DNA from: Oscillospiraceae bacterium
GTDB taxonomy: Bacteria; Bacillota; Clostridia; Oscillospirales; Oscillospiraceae
Direction of reading: 5' to 3'
Assembly (NCBI GenBank): GCA_017398685.1
Contig: JAFQFH010000004.1
Coordinates: 1 to 51,589, forward strand
Length of the DNA stretch: 51,589 nucleotides
The position numbers and the translations under genes are program-made. Of this stretch, positions 16,961 through 24,807 are shown piece after piece; position 1 is the stretch's first letter, and each line of letters begins with the position of its first letter. A model generated the notes under the pieces. It was not told the DNA's origin, searched no databases, and saw only the letters and a list, made by a program, of their open reading frames with translations.

Positions 16961-18352
16961 ATGTCTAAGAACAACAAGAACTCAGGCGGCAAGCTCAGAA
17001 AGGAACTGGGTCTGTTCTCCGGCGTCAGCCTTGTTGCCGGTATGACCATCGGCTCCGGTATCTACTATCTGGGCAGCTACGTGCTCGAGCGCACCAATAT
17101 GTCCATGGGCATGGCCCTTATCTGCTGGCTGGTGGGCGGCCTTGTCAGTATCCTCGGCGGTCTTTGCTTTGCAGAGCTGGGCGCTGAGATGCCCGTCACC
17201 GGCGGTCTGACCACCTACCTTTCCAAGGCATATCACCCCATGCTGGGCTTCATCAACGGCTTTGCAGGCTTCCTGCTCATTTGCTCCGGCTCCATTGCAG
17301 CCCTTGCCATTGCCGCTGTCACCCAGTTTGCTGAGATTTTCAATTTCAGCGATCTGACCGTGAAGCTTCTGGCCATTGCCATCATCGTCATATTCACCGC
17401 CCTTAACCTGCGCGGTGTCAAGTTCGGCGCAGCCTTCCAGAACTTCTCCATGGTCGTCCGCGTCATCCCTCTGGCACTTGTCATTATCGTGGGTATCTTC
17501 TTTGGCACCCAGACCCCCGATCTCAGCCCCTCCACCGCATTCCAGGGCGAGAAGGCAAGCATCGTTGATGCCATCAAGCTCATAAGCTTTGCCACCTTCG
17601 CAAGCCTCTGGGCCTACGAGGGCTGGACCAACCTGAACACCGTCGCCGGTGAGATGAAGAAGCCCCGCCGCGACATTCCCCTTGCAATCATCATCTCCAT
17701 GGGCGCAATCACCCTTATCTACACCCTTTTCAATCTGGCGATCTACCGCATCATCCCCGCCGAGGAAGTCAATTCCATGATCGCCGGCGGCAACCTCTAC
17801 CTTGGCACTGAGGCCGTAGGCCGCATCCTCGGCAGCGTTGGCAAGTGGGTGGTGCTGGTTGGTATGTTCATCGGCATTATCGGCACTGTCAACGGCGACT
17901 GCCTTGTATTCCCCCGTACATACTACGCCATGGCCAAGGGCGGCTACTTCTTCAAGTCCATGGGCGAAGTAAACGACAAGGGTGTGCCCGCAAACGCAAC
18001 TCTGGCCTCCTCCGCAATGGCCATCATCCTTGTCTGCTTCAACTCCCTCCAGTCCCTGACCGACTGGCTCATCACCGTCAGCGCCCTTATCAATCTGCTG
18101 GCCATCATCGCGGTTCTGGTGTTCCGCTTCCGCTTCCCCGATATGGAGCGTCCCTACAAGGTCTGGGGCGGTGTTCCAGTCATCATCCTGACTGTTATCT
18201 GCTTCCTTGTACTGCTGGTCAACAACTTCGTTGAAGACCCCGTCACTTCTCTCAAGGGCCTTATCATCATTGCAATCTGCATCCCCATGTACTTTGTCTT
18301 CCGCAAGATGAACGGCGGCAAGGAGTACGATACCGACCTTATAGATAACTGA
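16961..18352 (+). CDS. APC family amino acid permease (LAT-like)
   Basis: 463 residues with about 12 hydrophobic segments. The N-terminal motif G-M-T-I-G-S-G-I-Y and the W-A-Y-E-G-W motif around 215 mark the LAT-like APC branch. It begins 11 nt after the deacylase, with an AGGAGG ribosome binding site. Context suggests it imports an amino acid or the N-acylated substrate of the deacylase, but this is inference. Confidence 0.88.
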   Translation: MSKNNKNSGGKLRKELGLFSGVSLVAGMTIGSGIYYLGSYVLERTNMSMGMALICWLVGGLVSILGGLCFAELGAEMPVTGGLTTYLSKAYHPMLGFINGFAGFLLICSGSIAALAIAAVTQFAEIFNFSDLTVKLLAIAIIVIFTALNLRGVKFGAAFQNFSMVVRVIPLALVIIVGIFFGTQTPDLSPSTAFQGEKASIVDAIKLISFATFASLWAYEGWTNLNTVAGEMKKPRRDIPLAIIISMGAITLIYTLFNLAIYRIIPAEEVNSMIAGGNLYLGTEAVGRILGSVGKWVVLVGMFIGIIGTVNGDCLVFPRTYYAMAKGGYFFKSMGEVNDKGVPANATLASSAMAIILVCFNSLQSLTDWLITVSALINLLAIIAVLVFRFRFPDMERPYKVWGGVPVIILTVICFLVLLVNNFVEDPVTSLKGLIIIAICIPMYFVFRKMNGGKEYDTDLIDN

Positions 18353-18361
18353 GGCAAAACC

Positions 18362-19114
18362 ATGACCAAAGACGAAATACTCTCCCGCCTTGCCTCCCTC
18401 CCCGGCGATATCGGGTTTTACTATAAAAACCTCTCCACCGGCGAGAGCTTCGGCTACAGGGAAAGGGATATGTTTCAGGCGGCAAGCGTTATAAAGCTGC
18501 CCATCTATGCCGTTGTAATGAAGCTCTGGGCAGAAGGGAAGCTGGAGCTTTCGGAAAAGATAGTCTGCCGGGATGAGGATAAGCTGCCCCCCTGCGGTGC
18601 GCTGTACTTTTTCACAGGTGACGTGGAGGTGGATATAAACACCCTCTGCGGCCTTATGATAAGCCTTTCCGACAATGCTGCCACAAACCTTCTCATAAAG
18701 CGTCTGGGCCTTGACTTCCTCAATGAGCAGTTCAAGGAGATCGGCCTGAAGGACACCCATCTGGAAAGACTTCTTTTTGATGCAGAAAGCTCTGCCAAGG
18801 GCCTTGAAAACCGCATCGTCCCCGCCGAGATGGGCGAACTTTTAGAGCGTATCTACCGCCACAGCTTCATAAACGAAGAAGTCAGCACCCGCATGGAAAA
18901 GCTCCTTTTAGAGCAGCAGATAAACCACAAGATCCCCGGCTACCTCCTGGAGGGTACGCCGGTTGCCCACAAGACCGGCGAGGATGACGGTATCACCAAC
19001 GATGTGGCCGTGGTGTACTCTGAAAATCCCTGCATCATCTGCTTTGCCTCCAACTTCACCGATGTACCCGCCGCCGAGCGGGCCATCAGAGAAATCTCTC
19101 TGGCACTTATATAA
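18362..19114 (+). CDS. Class A beta-lactamase-like serine hydrolase without signal peptide
   Basis: 250 residues with all three serine beta-lactamase/PBP motifs: S-V-I-K (42-45), S-D-N (103-105) and K-T-G (204-206). No signal peptide or membrane helix is present, so the protein should be cytosolic, unlike true beta-lactamases. The start lies 9 nt after the permease stop, and the gene ends the operon at a terminator. A peptidase or amidase acting on imported D-amino-acid derivatives fits the context. Antibiotic resistance is unlikely for a cytosolic form. Confidence 0.8.
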   Translation: MTKDEILSRLASLPGDIGFYYKNLSTGESFGYRERDMFQAASVIKLPIYAVVMKLWAEGKLELSEKIVCRDEDKLPPCGALYFFTGDVEVDINTLCGLMISLSDNAATNLLIKRLGLDFLNEQFKEIGLKDTHLERLLFDAESSAKGLENRIVPAEMGELLERIYRHSFINEEVSTRMEKLLLEQQINHKIPGYLLEGTPVAHKTGEDDGITNDVAVVYSENPCIICFASNFTDVPAAERAIREISLALI

Positions 19115-19118
19115 AATC

Positions 19119-19152
19119 AAATCGGCCTGTGTGTTTTCGCACAGGCCGATTT
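19119..19152. terminator. Bidirectional terminator
   Basis: A 13-bp stem (AAATCGGCCTGTG / CACAGGCCGATTT) with an 8-nt loop is followed by a T run, between the serine hydrolase and the convergent cytidine deaminase. Confidence 0.88.
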
Positions 19153-19161
19153 TTTGAGCTT

Positions 19162-19557
19162 TTATTTTATCCACCACTCCGGCGTTATCTCGCCCAGCTT
19201 TACGGTACGCCCTGTGGCGTAATCCAGCATTATCTCAACATCCTGATAATGCCCAGCCATAAGCTGCACCATAAGCTCCCGGCAGGCACCGCAGGGAGCG
19301 CCGTTGGAGCCGTCCGGCAAGATGCAAAGCACCTTGTCTATCTCGGACTCGCCGTTTGTGATCATATTGAAAATGGCGTTTCTCTCAGCGCAGATGCCCA
19401 GGGTTGAGCAGGTATCAATGCACACGCCTGTGTATATCCTGCCCGACTTTGATAAAACCGCCGCCGCCACCTCGCCGCAGCTCACATAGTCGGATATCCT
19501 CCGCTCGCAAAGCACGCTCTTTGCAGCCTCATACATTTCAGTCCAGACTTTATCCAT
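19162..19557 (-). CDS. Cytidine deaminase family protein
   Basis: 131 residues. The zinc-dependent deaminase motifs C-A-E-R-N and P-C-G-A-C-R-E are present with the expected spacing, and the size fits homotetrameric Cdd or the related blasticidin-S deaminase-like group. It would deaminate cytidine or deoxycytidine for pyrimidine salvage. The ATG lies 1 nt after the stop of the upstream methyltransferase, so the two are translationally coupled. Confidence 0.82.
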   Translation of the reverse strand: MDKVWTEMYEAAKSVLCERRISDYVSCGEVAAAVLSKSGRIYTGVCIDTCSTLGICAERNAIFNMITNGESEIDKVLCILPDGSNGAPCGACRELMVQLMAGHYQDVEIMLDYATGRTVKLGEITPEWWIK

Positions 19558-19558
19558 A

Positions 19559-20317
19559 TCAAAGCTTCCTCGCAACAACTATCGGCTGATAAAAGCCGCT
19601 ATCCTCTGTATACTTCCACTCAATCTCAGTGCAGCCCGCATCTTCGAGGAGCTTTGTCAGCTCATCCCGCCGGATAGTTCTGTACTCGCATTCAAAGCGG
19701 CTCACTTCAAGGCTCTCTTCATCGTCAATAATGTACTGGACAAGCCGGTAGTTATCACCCTCCCAGTCCCAGGTCTGGAAAGATACCCGCTGCCCCTTGG
19801 CGGTCTTGTGGATGTAGGGCGGGGAGTAGGGTGGCTTGGTCATCAGGAGAGCGTCATAGTCTCTTATGCTGGCTACGAATATACCGCCGGGCCTGATTTG
19901 CCCCGTTATGCTGTCTATCGCCTTTTTCAGCGCGCCACAGGTCAGCATATGGGGCAGGGCATTGTCCATCACGATAACAATGTCAAACTTCTCATCAAAG
20001 CTGTCCGACAGTGCGCAGAAGTCAGCCCGCTCAAAGGGGATGCTTACATTGTTCTTTTTAGCTCTCTCCCTTGCCTCGCAAAGCTCACCCTCGCTTATGT
20101 CCGATGCAGTCACGCTGTAGCCCAGAGCGGCAAGGCCGATGGCCTGCGTGCCAATGCCGCAGGCACAGTCCAGAACGGAAGCTGCGCGGTCAAAGCCCTT
20201 TTCAGCAAATATCCGCTCCAGAATTACCGCCTGCTCATGGGTCGTGGCCTGCCAGTCGAGAAAAAGCTTGTCATACTGTGTGGCCATATTATCGTAAAAG
20301 CTCTGTGTAATGTCCAT
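19559..20317 (-). CDS. Class I SAM-dependent methyltransferase
   Basis: 252 residues. Motif I is L-D-C-A-C-G-I-G-T, with a following acidic motif A-S-D-I-S and V-M-D-N-A near motif post-II. The C-terminal half is beta-rich, as in small-molecule methyltransferases. The substrate cannot be assigned. ATG at 20317 follows GGAGGA. It is coupled to the cytidine deaminase gene, which hints at a nucleoside-related substrate but does not prove it. Confidence 0.8.
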   Translation of the reverse strand: MDITQSFYDNMATQYDKLFLDWQATTHEQAVILERIFAEKGFDRAASVLDCACGIGTQAIGLAALGYSVTASDISEGELCEARERAKKNNVSIPFERADFCALSDSFDEKFDIVIVMDNALPHMLTCGALKKAIDSITGQIRPGGIFVASIRDYDALLMTKPPYSPPYIHKTAKGQRVSFQTWDWEGDNYRLVQYIIDDEESLEVSRFECEYRTIRRDELTKLLEDAGCTEIEWKYTEDSGFYQPIVVARKL

Positions 20318-20345
20318 GTCAGTTCCTCCGCTTGCTGTTTTTCAG

Positions 20346-20375
20346 ATTTTATCATAAAGCAGACACGGCGCACAA
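20346..20375 (-). promoter_or_regulatory. Promoter for the methyltransferase-cdd operon
   Basis: On the minus strand, TTGTGC and TAAAAT are separated by 18 bp, about 30 nt before the start. Confidence 0.5.
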
Positions 20376-20402
20376 GTACAGCTTTATAAAATACGGCCTT
20401 TA

Positions 20403-20411
20403 TGCTATAAT
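20403..20411 (+). promoter_or_regulatory. Extended -10 promoter for the PAP2 phosphatase gene
   Basis: TGCTATAAT (TGnTATAAT form) lies 26 nt before the PAP2 start. The -35 (TTTATA at 20383) is weak. Confidence 0.5.
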
Positions 20412-20436
20412 CGTAAAAAAATCAAAGGAGCGACAT

Positions 20437-21375
20437 ATGGAATTTCTGAAACTTCTTGAGGGTATCCGCATCCCGGCGCTGACCGGCTTCATGTCCGCCA
20501 TAACCTACCTTGGGGATGAGGTCTGCTTTATGGCGATGGCGCTTTTGATATTCTGGTGCATTGATAAGCGTCGTGGCTATTATGTTTTTATCGTGGGGCT
20601 TCTGGGGACTGTGGTCAATCAGTTTTTAAAGCTCTGGTTTCGCATCCCCCGCCCATGGGTAATAGACCCGGATTTTAAGCCTGTTGAATCCGCAATCGAG
20701 GGCGCGGGAGGCTATTCCTTCCCCTCCGGTCATACCCAGACCGCCGTGGGCACCTACGGCAGTATTGCCCTTGGCTTCAAAAAAGCCTGGGTCAGATGGC
20801 TCTGTCTCGCCGTTATAGTCATTGTACCTTTTTCCAGAATGTACCTTGGCGTTCATACTCCGCTGGATGTGGGCGTGTCCTATCTTATCGGCGGCGGACT
20901 TGCAATCGGGCTGTACTTTTGCTTTAAGGATGAAAGAAGCTTTGAAAAGTGTGCAAAATACGTGTTCGTATTGCTTCTGGCGGCCTGTGTGGCCTATGCC
21001 ATCTTTGTCTTTACGTACACTTTCCCTGAAAATACAGATGCCCACAATCTTGCCAGCGGCGTGAAAAATGCCTGCACCGTAGGCGGCACAAGCCTTGCCT
21101 TGCTGGTTATTTATATTTACGATACGAAAAAGCTCAATTTTTCCACCGAGGCACCCCTGTTGGGCCAGCTTTTGAAGCTTGTGCTGGGGCTTGCACTGGT
21201 GGTGGCAATAAAAAGCGGTTTCAAACCTGTCCTCAACGCCTTCTTCGGCCTTTTCCTTGATGGCGCGGTCAGGGACAATGTTTCAAACTTTGTCCGCTAT
21301 TTCCTTATGGGCATCTTCGCCGGCTGTATCTGGCCCCATACCTTCCCGCTCTTTGCAAAATTAGGAAAAAAATAA
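20437..21375 (+). CDS. PAP2 superfamily membrane phosphatase
   Basis: 312 residues with eight or so hydrophobic segments. The phosphatase signature is complete: K-x6-R-P around residues 68-76, P-S-G-H near 100, and S-R-x4-G-x-H-x3-D around 133. Members dephosphorylate lipid phosphates such as undecaprenyl diphosphate or phosphatidic acid at the membrane. The C-terminal half has extra helices beyond the core, as seen in the PAP2 family of Firmicutes. The start at 20437 follows AAAGGAG, while the longer frame upstream does not have one. Confidence 0.87.
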   Translation: MEFLKLLEGIRIPALTGFMSAITYLGDEVCFMAMALLIFWCIDKRRGYYVFIVGLLGTVVNQFLKLWFRIPRPWVIDPDFKPVESAIEGAGGYSFPSGHTQTAVGTYGSIALGFKKAWVRWLCLAVIVIVPFSRMYLGVHTPLDVGVSYLIGGGLAIGLYFCFKDERSFEKCAKYVFVLLLAACVAYAIFVFTYTFPENTDAHNLASGVKNACTVGGTSLALLVIYIYDTKKLNFSTEAPLLGQLLKLVLGLALVVAIKSGFKPVLNAFFGLFLDGAVRDNVSNFVRYFLMGIFAGCIWPHTFPLFAKLGKK

Positions 21376-21381
21376 AACATC

Positions 21382-21503
21382 AAAGGACTTGCTGCAAAAA
21401 CAGCATTTGAGACAGATAGAATTTTCAGGGGCTCTTATCAAGCGCCCGTGAGCGGATAATATCCCCCTCCTCTACGGCCACAAGACGCAGATTATTACAT
21501 AAC
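21382..21503. other. Intergenic stretch with a broken hairpin and a possible decayed coding fragment
   Basis: It begins with AAAGGACTTGCTGC, which matches one arm of the hairpin at 21505 but lacks the full partner arm. On the minus strand 21430-21500 reads as about 20 codons (…L-V-A-V-E-E-G-D-I-I-R-S-R-A-L-D-K-S-P, stop) without a start, resembling the end of a lost gene. This is weak evidence. Confidence 0.3.
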
Positions 21504-21504
21504 T

Positions 21505-21540
21505 AAAGGACTTGTTGCTTCATTTTGCAACAAGTCCTTT
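21505..21540. terminator. Dispersed-type hairpin terminator, copy 1
   Basis: A perfect 14-bp stem (AAAGGACTTGTTGC / GCAACAAGTCCTTT) with an 8-nt loop lies between the convergent PAP2 and proC genes. The arms are identical to those at 37705-37740. Confidence 0.8.
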
Positions 21541-21545
21541 GTTAT

Positions 21546-22352
21546 TTATTCGCCCATTTCGCGGCTTTTCTCGTATGTCTTTATAACAGCCTCCATGCAG
21601 GCTGAGCGAAAGCCGCCCTTTTCAAGTTCACGTACGCCCACTATGGTGCTGCCGCCGGGGGAGCAGACCGCGTCCTTAAGCTCACCGGGGTGCCTTTCAC
21701 TTTCAAGGTACAGCTTTGCTGCGCCCTGAAGCATCATGGCGGCATAGCTCATGGCCTTTTTTCGGGGCAGGCCGCACAGAACACCGCCATCCGCAAGAGC
21801 CTCAATGAACATATCCGCAAAGGCCGGACCGCTGCCGGATACGGCGCTGCCCGCGTCAATAAGCTTTTCCGGCAGGGCATCCACAAGCCCTGCCTGCGCC
21901 ATGGCGGCGCAGAAGTCCTCAACAGCCTCTTTTGGTACATTTTCCGTACAGTCGTAGAGTATCACACCGCAGCCAACAGATACGGGGGTGTTGGGCATGA
22001 TGCGGATAACGGGATAATCGCCGCCTGCCATCTTCTGTATCTTTTCCATTTTAAGTCCGCCCGCCATGCTGATAAGCACGAAGGGCTCCACGCGTGCAGC
22101 GAGAACGGGCGCTATATCCGCCAGAAGAGCCTCCATCATCTGAGGCTTTACTCCAAGGAATATATAGTCGCACTTTTCAGCCACTGTCCTTACGTGTACA
22201 GCAAGGCAGCCCAGCTCTTCGGCCAGCGCTTCAGCCTTGGCGTGGCTGCGGTTTGAAAGCCATACATTGGCCGGGGTAATCTCCTTGACGGCGGCTCTTG
22301 CAAGGGCGGAACCCATATTGCCCGTGCCGATAAAACCGAAAGTTTTTTCCAT
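21546..22352 (-). CDS. proC: Pyrroline-5-carboxylate reductase
   Basis: 268 residues. The N-terminal NADP motif is F-I-G-T-G-N-M-G-S-A. The C-terminal signature (S-G-S-G-P-A-F, then about 45 residues on P-G-G-S-T-I-V-G-V) is diagnostic of ProC, which makes proline from pyrroline-5-carboxylate. The length is typical. The start at 22352 has GGAG about 9 nt upstream. The longer frame upstream crosses the promoter and is not used. Confidence 0.94.
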   Translation of the reverse strand: MEKTFGFIGTGNMGSALARAAVKEITPANVWLSNRSHAKAEALAEELGCLAVHVRTVAEKCDYIFLGVKPQMMEALLADIAPVLAARVEPFVLISMAGGLKMEKIQKMAGGDYPVIRIMPNTPVSVGCGVILYDCTENVPKEAVEDFCAAMAQAGLVDALPEKLIDAGSAVSGSGPAFADMFIEALADGGVLCGLPRKKAMSYAAMMLQGAAKLYLESERHPGELKDAVCSPGGSTIVGVRELEKGGFRSACMEAVIKTYEKSREMGE

Positions 22353-22381
22353 AATAAATTTCTCCAAGTCCTTTTTTGAAA

Positions 22382-22410
22382 ATTTTACAGCATAAGTCAG
22401 GACTTGGCAA
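22382..22410 (-). promoter_or_regulatory. Promoter for proC
   Basis: On the minus strand, TTGCCA and TAAAAT are separated by 17 bp, about 30 nt before proC. Confidence 0.6.
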
Positions 22411-22489
22411 GCAATAAATAAAGGGAGAGATGCAAAATGCAGTAGTTTCAGGATGAATGTTGGCAATATGCAGTATATTTGTACTCGCT

Positions 22490-22660
22490 ACACAGGCTCT
22501 TATCAGTATAGCGGAATAAGCGGATAAAAGTGGCCCTTTCACTTGAAAAAGACCGCAGAAATTATTTCCATTGAATTATCCGCTTATTCTATTTATCATT
22601 TGTTTAGTATAAATGATAAATATATTGTGAATATTGCACAATAATCAGCTGGATGTTTTA
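22490..22660. promoter_or_regulatory. AT-rich non-coding region with three inverted repeats
   Basis: The gap of about 420 nt between proC and the XRE gene holds no credible ORF. It has a 13-bp inverted repeat GAATAAGCGGATA (22514-22526) / TATCCGCTTATTC (22577-22589), a perfect 11-bp repeat ATTTATCATTT (22591-22601) / AAATGATAAAT (22611-22621), and TATTGTG (22623-22629) / CACAATA (22637-22643). These look like operator sites or RNA hairpins. Confidence 0.5.
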
Positions 22661-22696
22661 GCTAAAATTTAGCAGAATTAAACTGCTGGTTGAGTT

Positions 22697-22734
22697 GGAG
22701 ACGTAAAATTCAATATCGTCTCCATTGTTTTTTT
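22697..22734 (+). terminator. Intrinsic terminator with no upstream gene on its strand
   Basis: A 7-bp stem (GGAGACG / CGTCTCC) with a 13-nt loop is followed by ATTG and seven T. Since proC reads away to the left, it must end a short leader or small RNA, or attenuate the XRE gene. Confidence 0.6.
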
Positions 22735-22754
22735 AGAACACCTAATCTTATAAT
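22725..22754 (+). promoter_or_regulatory. Promoter for the XRE-methyltransferase gene
   Basis: TTGTTT and TATAAT are separated by 18 bp, and AAGGAG follows a few nt past the predicted start. The -35 overlaps the T run of the orphan terminator. Confidence 0.45.
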
Positions 22755-22774
22755 CTTAAGTGTAAGGAGTAGCT

Positions 22775-23596
22775 ATGAAAGATGTAATGGGTAAAAACAT
22801 ATCCCGGCTTCGCAAGGAACAGAAACTGACTCAGGAGAATCTGGCACGCGCAGTCGGAGTAAGTGCTCAGGCTGTTTCCAAGTGGGAGAGCGGACAGTCA
22901 TATCCGGATATTGAGGTTTTGCCGAAGCTGACGGATATTCTGGAAACCAACATAGATTCTCTGCTTGGGCATATACCGGGGGACTTGAAAAAGACACTCT
23001 ATCAGGCGGCCTATCTCAGCGACGACTATTACTGGGGGTTACAGCCCAACGACCTGTGTTACGAGGTTTTGCGGCTGGTTCCTCCCGGCAAGGACACCAA
23101 ACTGCTGGAAATTGGCTGCGGAGAGGGAAAGGACGCCTTTTTCTTTGCCCGCAACGGCTATAATGTCACCGCCTTTGACATTGCCCAAAGCGGAATAAAC
23201 AAATTGCAGCGTCTGGCGGAAATGTACCATCTGCATATAAACGCTTTCCGCGCGGATATGCTCAGTTACAGATTGCAGGAGGAGTACGACGTTATTTACT
23301 CCAGTCGTGCACTGCACCATATCAAGCCTGAGCTCAGAAAAGAGATATTTGAAAACTACAAGCAGCACACAAAGTTAAATGGTATCAACGCCATGAACGT
23401 ATATTTGAGGAAGCCTTTCATTGAGCCGCCACCGGAACAGGATGATTTTGCCTACCTGTGGGAATCAGGGGAGCTGCTGATGAAGTATTCCGACTGGCGC
23501 ATAAAGCTGATTGAGGAAAAAATATATGACTGTATGTCCTCAAATGTAAAGCACCAGCACGCAATTGACATTATGATCGCAGAGAAGGTCATGTAA
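22775..23596 (+). CDS. XRE-type HTH regulator fused to a class I SAM methyltransferase
   Basis: 273 residues. Residues about 8-62 are a Cro/C1-type helix-turn-helix (I-S-R-L-R-K-E-Q-K-L-T-Q-E-x-L-A, then V-S-x-Q-A-V-S-K-W-E-S-G). Residues about 80-273 are a Rossmann methyltransferase with motif I L-L-E-I-G-C-G-E-G-K (110-119), a TehB-like subtype. One open frame covers both parts with a strong AAGGAG start. The protein may link DNA binding to sensing SAM or a methyl acceptor, or it may methylate a toxic compound under its own control. The function is not known to me. Confidence 0.82.
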   Translation: MKDVMGKNISRLRKEQKLTQENLARAVGVSAQAVSKWESGQSYPDIEVLPKLTDILETNIDSLLGHIPGDLKKTLYQAAYLSDDYYWGLQPNDLCYEVLRLVPPGKDTKLLEIGCGEGKDAFFFARNGYNVTAFDIAQSGINKLQRLAEMYHLHINAFRADMLSYRLQEEYDVIYSSRALHHIKPELRKEIFENYKQHTKLNGINAMNVYLRKPFIEPPPEQDDFAYLWESGELLMKYSDWRIKLIEEKIYDCMSSNVKHQHAIDIMIAEKVM

Positions 23597-23718
23597 AAAG
23601 TGAGTTAGTCATCAATGTAAAGCGCAGGGAAGAGCCTGAGACATAATTTCTCGTGTCAAGGGATCTGAAAGGCCTTTGCAGAGACGGCAACAAAATAAAA
23701 ACAAAAAAGGAGAAAAAC

Positions 23719-24732
23719 ATGAAAAGATTGATCGCACTTGTCATGGCACTGTGCATGGTATTGGCTCTCGGCGGAGCTGCCTGTGCTGACGACAAACCCA
23801 TCGTTGTCCGTATTTCCGATACCAACAACGAAGACTCCCTCCAGGGCGACACCACCAAAATGCTCTTCAGCCTCATCGAAGAGAAGACCGGCGGCAAGCT
23901 CGTTCCTGAGTATTACTGGAGCGGCAGCCTGGGCGACAAGACAGCCTCTATGGAAGGCCTCCGCGCACACACCATTCAGGTAGCTCAGATTGCATCCACA
24001 GACCTTGCTGTTTATGCTCCCGGCTGGTCCGTATTCTCCCTGCCCTTCCTCTTTGGCGGCGATGCTGCTACTGAGCTTGCCTGCTACAAAGATGAGCAGT
24101 TCCTTGAGTTCCTGGACAAGTCTCTTGAAGAGGCCGGAATCAAGGTTCTGATGTTCAACACCACCGGTTACAGAAATCCCATGAACACCCTCCGCGAGGT
24201 TCGTTCTCCTGAAGATGCAAAGGGCATCCGCGTCCGCGTCCTGCAGAACACCTATCTGGCAAAGGCATTTGAAAACATGGGCTTCACTCCCGTTGCTCTG
24301 GGCTGGAGCGAGGTATACTCCGCACTGCAGCAGGGCACCATTGACGGCGCCGAGCAGAGCGCAGCTCTCCTGCTTGACAACCAGCTTGCTGACTACGGCA
24401 AGTACCTGACCATTCTGGATGCTATCGGTATCTGCGGCATGTACGTAATGGACCTTGACTTCTACAACGGTCTGCCCGAAGAGTACCAGAAGGCCATAGA
24501 CGAGGCATGCCTTGAGACCACCGACTGGGAGTGGGCAGCATTTGCCGACTACGAAGCCGAAGCCACTCAGGGCCTCATCGACAAGGGCGTTCAGATCACC
24601 ACCCTGACCGACGAGGAGAAGCAGGTATTCATCGATGCCATTTCCGGTATCAAGGATGAGATGTTTGCAGAGACTCCCGAGACCGAAGAATTCTACAACG
24701 AGATTCAGGAGACCATCGCACGCATCGGCTGA
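23719..24732 (+). CDS. TRAP transporter substrate-binding protein, DctP family
   Basis: 337 residues. An N-terminal signal peptide (K-R then a hydrophobic core, likely cleaved after A-C-A at 21-23) precedes a DctP-type fold. The conserved substrate region reads G-I-R-V-R-V, then W-S-E-V-Y-S-A-L-Q-Q-G-T-I-D-G-A-E, where the arginine usually binds a carboxylate. The ligand is therefore probably an organic or sugar acid. The start at 23719 follows AAAGGAG. It is first of a six-gene cluster. A clear promoter was not found in the 122-nt gap before it. Confidence 0.9.
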   Translation: MKRLIALVMALCMVLALGGAACADDKPIVVRISDTNNEDSLQGDTTKMLFSLIEEKTGGKLVPEYYWSGSLGDKTASMEGLRAHTIQVAQIASTDLAVYAPGWSVFSLPFLFGGDAATELACYKDEQFLEFLDKSLEEAGIKVLMFNTTGYRNPMNTLREVRSPEDAKGIRVRVLQNTYLAKAFENMGFTPVALGWSEVYSALQQGTIDGAEQSAALLLDNQLADYGKYLTILDAIGICGMYVMDLDFYNGLPEEYQKAIDEACLETTDWEWAAFADYEAEATQGLIDKGVQITTLTDEEKQVFIDAISGIKDEMFAETPETEEFYNEIQETIARIG

Positions 24733-24753
24733 TTGTTCCAGGCTTACCGTGCC

Positions 24754-24779
24754 GGGGCTGTGTCATAAGACACAGCCCC
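24754..24779 (+). other. Strong intercistronic hairpin between dctP and dctQ homologues
   Basis: A perfect 11-bp stem (GGGGCTGTGTC / GACACAGCCCC) with a 4-nt loop and no T run. In TRAP operons such hairpins usually protect the message of the binding protein or reduce read-through, giving more binding protein than permease. Confidence 0.65.
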
Positions 24780-24807
24780 AGTCATAAACAAAGCAAAGGA
24801 GCTTAAA

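Noticed and set aside
16982-18760. 592-codon minus-strand frame opposite the second APC permease
   Set aside because: Antisense shadow with a biased, low-complexity composition. It also runs across two real genes.
18362-19114. Antibiotic-resistance beta-lactamase
   Set aside because: There is no export signal, and its operon context is amino-acid derivative metabolism.
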